Assembly (NCBI GenBank): GCA_016209665.1
Contig: JACQVT010000585.1
Location: forward strand, 1 to 9,770
DNA from: Planctomycetota bacterium
Lineage (GTDB): Bacteria > Planctomycetota > Phycisphaerae > UBA1845 > PWPN01
Length of the DNA stretch: 9,770 nt
Reading direction: 5' to 3'
The position numbers and the translations under genes were made by a program. The notes below the pieces were generated by a model. That model did no database searches. It had not been told where the DNA came from and saw nothing but the letters and a program-made list of their open reading frames with translations. Positions 4,851 through 9,770 of the stretch are shown piece after piece; position 1 is the first letter of the stretch, and each line of letters opens with the position of its first letter.

Positions 4851-5575
4851 GCCTCGGCGCCGGCCAGGAGCGGGGGACGGCGGCGACGGCGGCGCTTCTT
4901 CGGGGCTCCGGGGATCAACACCTGCGGCTCGCGGGGTTCCGCCTTGGCGGCCACCGCCAGGGCGTCGGCGGCGGTCGCGGCGAACAGGTCCGCGTTCACT
5001 TCCTTCCACAGCCCGTCCGCGCGGTTGAACACGCCGCCCGAGATCATGATGTTCATCGTCGGGTTGGCGCCCACTTGCCGCACGAGGTCGATGAGACGGC
5101 GCACGTTGGCCACGCCCGCCGGCTGGGTCCCGAAAATCACCAGCATATCAGGCCGCAAGTCGCCCACGAGCGACAACACCTCATCGTTGGGCACCCCTCC
5201 GCCGACGAAATACACGTCCCACCCGTCGGCCTCGAACAGGTCCGCGCTCATTTGGGCGCCCAGTTCCTCCGGCTCCCCATCGGCACAGGTGATCAGGACA
5301 CGCTTGCCGTTGGGTGACTGCCGCGTGAGCTTGGCCTGGAGCTGGTCGGCGAGGGTGCGGCTGATTCGGGTGGCCATGTGCTCCGTCGCCAGGTTGATCC
5401 GGTCTGCCCGGTACAACCGCTCGGTGTTCTCCATCGCCGGCCAGATGATCTTTCGGTAGATGGTCCGCGGGTCGATACCGGTCGTGAGTGCTTCCTCGAG
5501 GACGTCCCGGCAGGCCTGTCGGTGACCCTCCAACACACTGTCCATGTACCGGTTCAGGAATTGATCGGCGCTCAT
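4847..5575 (-). CDS. Stand-alone CarH-like cobalamin-binding-domain protein, axial His replaced
   Basis: 242 residues. ATG 5575 is chosen because GGGAG lies six bases upstream; the frame is open to 5665. Residues 1-85 form the helical B12-binding cap (LYRADRINLATEHMATR). This resembles the W-x9-EH motif of CarH/MerR-type regulators with Tyr55 in place of Trp and E65-H66 kept. Residues 90-210 form the Rossmann-like domain, with SGGVFNR at 179-185. The usual ExHxxG lower-ligand motif reads EPEELG at 101-106, so Glu103 stands where the cobalt-coordinating His is expected. The C-terminus carries KKRRRRRR (226-233). There is no HTH or methyltransferase partner in the window. It may bind cobalamin base-on or without a His ligand, bind another cofactor, or act as a regulator or scaffold; the role is unknown. 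Confidence 0.82.
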   Translation of the reverse strand: MSADQFLNRYMDSVLEGHRQACRDVLEEALTTGIDPRTIYRKIIWPAMENTERLYRADRINLATEHMATRISRTLADQLQAKLTRQSPNGKRVLITCADGEPEELGAQMSADLFEADGWDVYFVGGGVPNDEVLSLVGDLRPDMLVIFGTQPAGVANVRRLIDLVRQVGANPTMNIMISGGVFNRADGLWKEVNADLFAATAADALAVAAKAEPREPQVLIPGAPKKRRRRRRPPLLAGAEA

Positions 5576-5993
5576 CGTGTGCTCCCATTCGCAGACGGCC
5601 CGCAGCGCGGGGAATCCCTGGGCAGAGCCCGGGCGGTCCATGACCGCGTCGGGCCGCCCCTGCATCCTGCCTCTCGTGGGGAACGCTTCCGTCTGGAAGA
5701 ACCCATGCCCACCGGCTGCTCCGCGCCGGCATACCTGGAAATGATTCGCTCAGCCTACAACATCAGCCGTGGTGCCCATGAACTGACTGTACCGCATCGC
5801 GATCGCCCAGTACCCGATCATGTTAATATGGGTAGTCTGGGATGTTTGACTGGGGTGGTATCGGCCACAGATGCGTTTTTTCTAAAGCCAATGGTGTTAA
5901 TTTAGGAAATATGGATAAATCATCTGGTCTAGGTCCGATGTCCGATAAGGTTGTCCTATGCGGCCCCGCCGTAAGCCCTTACGGTGTCCGGCG
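5576..5993. other. Intergenic region upstream of the cobalamin-fold gene
   Basis: 418 bp between trpS and the B12-domain gene, both on the minus strand, with no credible gene. Close to the B12-domain gene is a small palindromic hairpin, GCGGTC-CAT-GACCGC (5633-5647), which would lie in its leader. From about 5818 to 5960 the DNA is clearly AT-richer than its surroundings, with TTAATAT, TTAATTTAGG and ATAAATC words and a tandem GTCCGAT GTCCGAT (5933-5946). This is the natural place for the promoter, but I found no convincing -35/-10 pair. No cobalamin riboswitch core was recognised. Confidence 0.55.
5969..5984 (-). terminator. Small hairpin just after trpS, possible weak terminator
   Basis: CCGTAAG (5969-5975), CC, CTTACGG (5978-5984): a perfect 7-bp inverted repeat 9 bases downstream of the trpS stop on the minus strand. 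It has only two central unpaired bases and no T-run after it, so termination by this alone is uncertain. Confidence 0.3.
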
Positions 5994-6980
5994 TTAGCCG
6001 ACGAGGTCGTCCGTCGTGAGCAGACCACAAACCTCGCGTACCTCGCGCATCGTGGCCTGGGCGGCGGCCCGTGCTCGCCGACCGCCGTCGGCCAGGATGC
6101 GATTGACCTGGTTGGGGTGCCGTTTCAACTCCTCGTAGCGCTGGCGGGGGGCGGCGAAGGTTTCCTCGAACAGCTCGTACAGCCGCTGCTTGGCCTGGCC
6201 GTAGCCCATGCCGCCCTTGCGGTAGCGGGCGTCCCAGTCGGCCACTTCTTCCTTGGGGGCCAGCAGCCGCAGCAGGGCCATCACGTTGCAGGTCTGAGGG
6301 TTCTTGGGCTCCTCGACGGGTGTCGAGTCGGTCTTGATGGCCATGATGCGTTTGTGGACCTGCTTGGGCGGGGCGAACAACTCGATGGTGTTGTCGTAAC
6401 TCTTGCTCATCTTACGGCCGTCGATACCGGGCACGATGGCGGCCTCGGCACTGATCAGCGGTTCGGGCCGGACCAGCACCTCGCGGTTGAATGCCTGGTT
6501 GAACTTGCCCTGCATGTCTTGAGTCATCTCGATGTGCTGGGCCTGGTCCTGGCCGACCGGAACCAGGTTGGATTTATAAATGAGGATGTCGGCGGCCTGC
6601 AAGACCGGATAGGCGAACAGGCCGTGGTTGGGCGACAGACCCTGAGCAACCTTGTCCTTGTACGAATGGGCTCGCTGGAGCAGGCCCAACGGCGTGACGC
6701 AGGAGAGGATCCACGCGAGTTCGGTCACCTCGGGCACGTCGGTCTGGCGGAAGAACACGGCCTTGGCGGGGTCCAGGCCCAAGGCGAGGTAGGTCAGCGC
6801 GACCTCCAGGGTGAGTTCCTGGAGCCGTGTCTGATCGGTGATGCTCGTCAGCGCGTGGTAGTTGGCGATGAAGTAGAAGCACTCGTGCTCATGCTGGAGT
6901 CCGATGTGCGTGCGCAGGGCGCCGAAGTAGTTCCCCAGGTGCAAGCGTCCCGATGGTTGGATGCCGGATAAAACTCTCAT
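5994..6980 (-). CDS. trpS: Tryptophanyl-tRNA synthetase
   Basis: Charges tRNA-Trp with tryptophan in the cytoplasm; a class I aminoacyl-tRNA synthetase. 328 residues, close to the 330-340 usual for bacterial TrpS. The N-terminal SGIQPSGRLHLGNYFGAL contains the HIGH-equivalent HLGN (14-17). The tryptophan- and adenylate-site segment with QAADILIYKSNLVPVGQDQ is at 128-146, and GRKMSKSYDN carries the KMSKS loop at 190-194. ATG 6980 is chosen because the protein then begins MRVLSGIQPSG, as in the family; the frame extends open to 7055 but the extra 25 residues have no family counterpart. No Shine-Dalgarno is visible before ATG 6980. TTGACT-17-TACCCA lies so close upstream that a leaderless message is possible. 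No Trp-responsive T-box leader can fit. Confidence 0.96.
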   Translation of the reverse strand: MRVLSGIQPSGRLHLGNYFGALRTHIGLQHEHECFYFIANYHALTSITDQTRLQELTLEVALTYLALGLDPAKAVFFRQTDVPEVTELAWILSCVTPLGLLQRAHSYKDKVAQGLSPNHGLFAYPVLQAADILIYKSNLVPVGQDQAQHIEMTQDMQGKFNQAFNREVLVRPEPLISAEAAIVPGIDGRKMSKSYDNTIELFAPPKQVHKRIMAIKTDSTPVEEPKNPQTCNVMALLRLLAPKEEVADWDARYRKGGMGYGQAKQRLYELFEETFAAPRQRYEELKRHPNQVNRILADGGRRARAAAQATMREVREVCGLLTTDDLVG

Positions 6981-6986
6981 GCCGTC

Positions 6987-7015
6987 TGGGTATCGCGGGG
7001 CGCGAGCAAAGTCAA
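6987..7015 (-). promoter_or_regulatory. Candidate trpS promoter giving a leaderless message
   Basis: Minus strand: TTGACT (7015-7010; 5 of 6 to -35), 17-bp spacer, TACCCA (6992-6987; only 2 of 6 to -10). From the -10 box to ATG 6980 there are six bases, so the usual start point would be at or next to the A of the ATG. The weak -10 keeps confidence low. Confidence 0.3.
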
Positions 7016-7144
7016 GCCGGCCGGCGTGTCGGAGGCCGCGTCTCGCGGCGGACATTGCCTGCGCGGTGGCCGGGTGGACGAATCAGCGAGGATGGGAAGG
7101 TTCCGCACCGGCAAGGCCCGATATTCTCGTCCGTCAGGCGTTAG

Positions 7145-7156
7145 GCAGACGTCTGC
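7145..7156. repeat. 12-bp perfect palindrome GCAGACGTCTGC in the trpS/exported-protein divergent region
   Basis: GCAGAC (7145-7150) immediately followed by GTCTGC (7151-7156). It sits mid-way in the 295-bp divergent gap (6981-7275), a position typical of a dimeric regulator's operator. The rest of the gap holds the candidate trpS promoter. On the plus strand, TTGCCT (7180-7185) and CATAGA (7204-7209), 18 bp apart, are at best a weak promoter for the exported-protein gene. Confidence 0.35.
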
Positions 7157-7275
7157 TGGAGGATTCCGGGGACGCCGATTTGCCTCGGTTGCCAAACGTA
7201 TTGCATAGATAACTGTCACGCGGGGGTTCCACGACGGGCCTGGTGGGCTTTGATGACCTGGGGGAGGGAGTAGTC

Positions 7276-7929
7276 ATGTCCAATTGGGTATCGAGAGTGT
7301 CGGGCGGTGGCCTGCGCCTGGCGGCGGTGCTGACCGCACTGGTGGTGTTGGTCGGGCCGATCGATGTCGTGGCGGAGGGCGAGGAGGCGGCCCAGCCGGT
7401 GACGCGGGTCGAGGAGGACTGGTTGCTGTGGGTGCACGAGCCGAACGGCGAGTTGTATTCACCGCAGTTCCACACGGTGCTGTCGCCGGTCGACAACCTG
7501 GACTCGTTCTATTTCCAGGTGACGTGGAACTATCACGAAGAGCCCTCCTTTGTTGCGGGCGGCTTCCAGGTGCAGAGCTGGAACGGTGACGAGCAGCTCG
7601 AGGTCCAGGACGTCAACAAGGAAGAACTGAGCCGCACCGCCGAGATCATCACCTGGACGCAGGTGATCGAGACGAACGGCACCCAGATCGGCTTTTCGGT
7701 CCTCAACGGGTGGTCGGCGAGCTGGGGGCTGTTCGGGCACCCCGATACGACGATCGTGCATAATGGGGCCGTCCCCGATCTGAGCGGTTATTCTCCGGAT
7801 ACGTCGGTTGCCAATTCATGGGTTACCTACGGCCGGAACCGGGTGGTGCTGCTGGTCCTCAGGGCCGTGCGCTACTACAGCGATGGTGAGCTGGTGGCGG
7901 AAGATCACACGACACGATACGTCCAGTAG
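7276..7929 (+). CDS. Exported protein of unknown function, upstream of the TadE/G-like gene
   Basis: Not recognised as a named family. 217 residues from ATG 7276, which is preceded by GGGAGGGAG (7262-7270). The N-terminus is a Sec-type signal peptide: Arg-containing start, hydrophobic LAAVLTALVVLVG core (15-27), likely cleavage after Val-Val-Ala33. The mature part is acidic and rich in Trp, Tyr, Thr and Val, with alternating patterns (FYFQVTWNY, FVAGGFQVQSW, EIITWTQVIE) that suggest an all-beta domain. There are no cysteines and no catalytic motif that I can name. It is followed after 45 bp by the TadE/G-like gene on the same strand, so the two are probably one operon and this protein may be a secreted partner of that surface component. 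That link is inference from position. Confidence 0.75.
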   Translation: MSNWVSRVSGGGLRLAAVLTALVVLVGPIDVVAEGEEAAQPVTRVEEDWLLWVHEPNGELYSPQFHTVLSPVDNLDSFYFQVTWNYHEEPSFVAGGFQVQSWNGDEQLEVQDVNKEELSRTAEIITWTQVIETNGTQIGFSVLNGWSASWGLFGHPDTTIVHNGAVPDLSGYSPDTSVANSWVTYGRNRVVLLVLRAVRYYSDGELVAEDHTTRYVQ

Positions 7930-7974
7930 CAGGGGCGATCATGGTTGGGGCCTCGGCTCAACGGGAGGGTGGCC

Positions 7975-9159
7975 ATGGTGAACAGAGGTCACAAGAGGTG
8001 CTTTCGCAGGCGAGCGGCGGCGGCGGCCATGGTCGCGATCAGCGGGACGGTGTTGATCGGCGTGGCCGCCCTGGCCATCGACATGGGGATGCTATACAAC
8101 ACGCGCACTGAGGCCCAGCGGAGTGCCGACGCGGGGGCCCTCGCCGGGGCGTGGAGGCTCGTCGGCGAGGAGCGGCTGCTCGGCTCGACGGGGGCAACCA
8201 CGGTGGCGAGTGCCGCCCGTACCACCGCGAGCAGCACCGCCAACGCGAACAAGGTATTCAACTCGAACCCCACCGTCGACACCAATACCGGCAATGCGTC
8301 GGATGGCGACATCCTCCTCGGCCGGCTGGACCATCCCGGCAACCTCACCGAGCAGATCCAGACCTCGGTGGATCCGACGCGCTACAACACGGTCAGCGTG
8401 CTCGTCCGACGCGACAGCACGCGGAACGGGGCCATCCCGCTGGTCTTCGCCCACGTCTTCGGGTTGTCTTCCAAGGACATCTCCGCCCGGGGGGTTGCGA
8501 GCGTCGAGGACAAGATCGTCGGCTACAAGGTGACGGGTCGCAGCGGCAACGCCGAGCTGATGCCGTTCGCCGTCAACCTCAACGCCTGGAACGCCCTGTT
8601 GGCGGGCACGCAGACCTCGGGCGACAACTACCGGTACGATCCGGCGTCGAAGACCGTCAGCGCGGGCGGCGACGGTGTCAACGAGTTGAACATCTATCCC
8701 GGCTCGGGCAGCGGCCAACTGCCGCCCGGCAACTTCGGGACCGTGGACATCGGCAACCCCAACAACAGCACCGCCGACATCAGCCGGCAGATCCGCGAGG
8801 GCGTCAGCGCCAGCGACCTGGCCTACTTCGGGGGCGAGTTGAAGTTCGACGACAACGGCGAGATCATCCTGGAGGGCGACACCGGACTGAGCGCGGCGGT
8901 CAAGGATGACCTGGCTTCCATCATCGGCAAGCCGCGAGCGATCCCGCTGTTCACCGTCGTCTCGGGGAACGGGAACAACAGTCGGTACACGGTAGTGGCC
9001 TTCGCGGGCATTCGGATCATGAACGTCAAACTCACCGGCTCCATGAGCAAGAAGTCGTTGATCGTCCAGCCGGCGGTGGTGGTCGACGACGCCGCCGTTT
9101 CCGGCGAGACCTCCAACACGAGTTACTTCGTCTATCGTCCGCCGACGCTGGTCCGGTGA
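7975..9159 (+). CDS. TadE/G-like (Flp pilus-assembly type) membrane-anchored surface protein
   Basis: 394 residues. ATG 7975 is chosen because GGGAGG (7963-7968) lies six bases upstream; a TTG at 7945 is also in frame. The basic N-terminus (KRCFRRR) is followed by one membrane span (about 14-35, AAAAAMVAISGTVLIGVAAL). The hallmark AIDMGMLYNTRTEAQRSADAGALAGA (34-59) then follows, the conserved start of TadG/DUF2134-type proteins (positively charged start, ID-x-G, T-E-x-Q-x-x-ADA-x-ALAGA). The remaining 330 residues are an extracytoplasmic, Asn/Gly/Thr-rich, probably beta-rich region without VWA motifs that I recognise. In Tad systems such proteins are minor pilins or surface subunits, but no secretion ATPase or other tad gene is in this window. 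It may therefore be a stand-alone planctomycete surface protein. It ends 15 bp from a convergent gene. Confidence 0.85.
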   Translation: MVNRGHKRCFRRRAAAAAMVAISGTVLIGVAALAIDMGMLYNTRTEAQRSADAGALAGAWRLVGEERLLGSTGATTVASAARTTASSTANANKVFNSNPTVDTNTGNASDGDILLGRLDHPGNLTEQIQTSVDPTRYNTVSVLVRRDSTRNGAIPLVFAHVFGLSSKDISARGVASVEDKIVGYKVTGRSGNAELMPFAVNLNAWNALLAGTQTSGDNYRYDPASKTVSAGGDGVNELNIYPGSGSGQLPPGNFGTVDIGNPNNSTADISRQIREGVSASDLAYFGGELKFDDNGEIILEGDTGLSAAVKDDLASIIGKPRAIPLFTVVSGNGNNSRYTVVAFAGIRIMNVKLTGSMSKKSLIVQPAVVVDDAAVSGETSNTSYFVYRPPTLVR

Positions 9160-9174
9160 GTCGGGCGCCGGCAC

Positions 9175-9324
9175 TCAGGTCTCGGCGTCGTGGCTGCCGC
9201 CCGACAGGTGCCGCAGCATGGACTTGATGTCCGCCGCGCCCTTGATCGCGACATAAATCGTGACCGTCGAGTACCAGCCCACGCAGGCGAGGGTCAGCAG
9301 CAGCCAGAACCAGTGTTCGCTCAT
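9175..9324 (-). CDS. 49-residue single-span membrane protein coupled to the SSF symporter
   Basis: Starts at ATG 9324 with GGAGG six bases upstream, and overlaps the symporter stop codon by ATGA (9324-9321), a translational-coupling layout. It is MSEHWFW followed by one hydrophobic span (about 5-28: LLLTLACVGWYSTVTIYVAI) and a short polar, probably cytoplasmic tail (KSMLRHLSGGSHDAET). Tight coupling suggests a small subunit or stability factor of the transporter, by analogy with other two-component SSF systems that pair a small membrane protein with the carrier. I do not recognise it as DUF4212 or YhdT, and its function is not shown. The open frame continues upstream to 9444 but that part lies out of frame within the symporter and is not the gene. 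Confidence 0.68.
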   Translation of the reverse strand: MSEHWFWLLLTLACVGWYSTVTIYVAIKGAADIKSMLRHLSGGSHDAET

Positions 9325-9770
9325 CGCGCACCTCCGCCAGCCGTCTCGCCGGCGCGATCGGCCTGCCGTGGCTTGAGCAGCGAGCCCACGACCATGGCCA
9401 GGCCGGCCGCGAAGTAGGTCGCACTGCCCAGCACGTACTGCCACTCATCGTGCCACGTCTTCATGGCGGGCCACTGCTGGACGACGAGCAGACCGACGGG
9501 AATCGCGGCGCCGACGATGATGGCCGCCCCCGCCCCCCAGTTGTTCGCCCGCTTGAAGTAGCAGGCCGCGATCAACAGGACCGACATGCTCGACAGGTAG
9601 ATGGTCCCGGTGACCACCAGGTACGTCCAGACGTCACCCTGGAGCTTGTACAGCAGTCCGTAGAAAAACAGAAACACGCCGATGAGGGCGATGATCATCC
9701 GGTTGACCAGCAGTCCCCTGCGTTCGGACCATTGACGGCGGAAGGGGGCCAGGATGTCGTTGTAGATAAC
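9321..9770 (-). CDS. Sodium:solute symporter (SSF family), C-terminal part, runs off the window
   Basis: Only the last 149 residues are visible; the true start lies beyond position 9770. VIYNDILAPFRR followed by a basic stretch (WSERRGLLVNR) and four hydrophobic segments (about 25-43, 48-72, 78-98 and 111-132 of the visible part) match the end of SSF/SglT-type carriers, notably GDVWTYLVVTGTIYLSSM and CYFKRANNWGAGAA. Members use the sodium gradient to import sugars, organic acids or similar solutes through the inner membrane; the substrate cannot be told from this fragment. The last residues are a short polar tail (KPRQADRAGETAGGGAR). Its TGA overlaps the ATG of the 49-residue membrane protein, so the two are co-translated. 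Confidence 0.88.
   Translation of the reverse strand, partial: VIYNDILAPFRRQWSERRGLLVNRMIIALIGVFLFFYGLLYKLQGDVWTYLVVTGTIYLSSMSVLLIAACYFKRANNWGAGAAIIVGAAIPVGLLVVQQWPAMKTWHDEWQYVLGSATYFAAGLAMVVGSLLKPRQADRAGETAGGGAR

Noticed and set aside
4302..5459. 385-codon plus-strand frame spanning the DUF1080 end and the cobalamin-fold gene
   Set aside because: It crosses two well-supported genes in other frames and the terminator region, and its product has no recognisable domain.
5799..5806. GCGATCGC octamer resembling the cyanobacterial HIP1 sequence
   Set aside because: A single occurrence in GC-rich DNA; nothing else suggests a cyanobacterium.
5576..5993. Cobalamin riboswitch in front of the B12-domain gene
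   Set aside because: I could not find the conserved B12-box core or the surrounding helices in the leader; only a small 6-bp hairpin is present.
5958..6971. 337-codon plus-strand open frame opposite trpS
   Set aside because: Antisense of unmistakable trpS; the composition (Leu-, Gly-, Val- and His-rich) is that of reverse-complemented GC3-rich coding DNA.
7941..8100. ATG at 7941 as a start of a small gene or of the TadE/G-like protein
   Set aside because: It is in a different frame from the TadE/G-like protein and closes after about 50 codons; ATG 7975 has the Shine-Dalgarno and the family N-terminus.
8092..9174. 360-codon minus-strand open frame opposite the TadE/G-like gene
   Set aside because: Antisense shadow without signal, motif or ribosome site; the plus strand has the TadE/G hallmark and a good Shine-Dalgarno.

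Overview
The window looks like chromosomal DNA of a high-GC Gram-negative-type bacterium, most likely a member of the Planctomycetota. This is an inference from gene content: a DUF1080 lipoprotein, a short 80-residue protein of a type I associate with planctomycete genomes, a TadE/G-like surface protein next to an unknown exported protein, and very long GC-driven antisense frames. No rRNA, tRNA, CRISPR array, transposase or phage gene was seen. The region reads as ordinary chromosome with several small oddities rather than a genomic island.

Left part (1-3488, all minus strand). The 5' end of an RluA/RluD-type pseudouridine synthase gene leaves the window at position 1. Upstream of it lies an 80-residue conserved hypothetical gene with its own good sigma70-like promoter. 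Next comes the most unusual locus: one uninterrupted 823-codon frame that joins a soluble histidine kinase (253 residues) to a CoA-disulfide-reductase/NADH-oxidase-type flavoprotein with a C-terminal rhodanese domain (570 residues). A strong Shine-Dalgarno sequence and ATG survive at the junction. In the +1 frame a TGA overlaps that ATG, as if an ATGA-coupled gene pair had become a fusion.

Middle (3489-5993). A 463-bp divergent intergenic region holds a purine-rich low-complexity tract, a four-copy 8-bp tandem repeat, a perfect 9-bp hairpin and two G-quadruplex-type motifs. It leads to a GTG-started DUF1080 lipoprotein gene on the plus strand, which ends at a hairpin plus T-rich run. A convergent minus-strand gene encodes a stand-alone CarH-like cobalamin-binding-fold protein. 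It has Glu where the axial His of the ExHxxG motif should be, and an Arg-rich tail. Its 418-bp upstream region includes an AT-rich island.

Right part (5994-9770). trpS (minus) has no visible Shine-Dalgarno; a candidate promoter sits so close that the mRNA may be leaderless. Divergent from it, an exported protein of unknown function and a TadE/G-like pilus/surface protein form a likely two-gene plus-strand operon. Convergent with these, a sodium:solute symporter (SSF family, C-terminal part only) overlaps by ATGA a 49-residue single-span membrane protein.

The genes do not form one pathway. Themes are RNA modification and translation (RluD, TrpS), redox/thiol chemistry with signalling (kinase-flavoprotein), carbohydrate-related surface functions (DUF1080, possibly the SSF symporter) and envelope appendage assembly (TadE/G-like).
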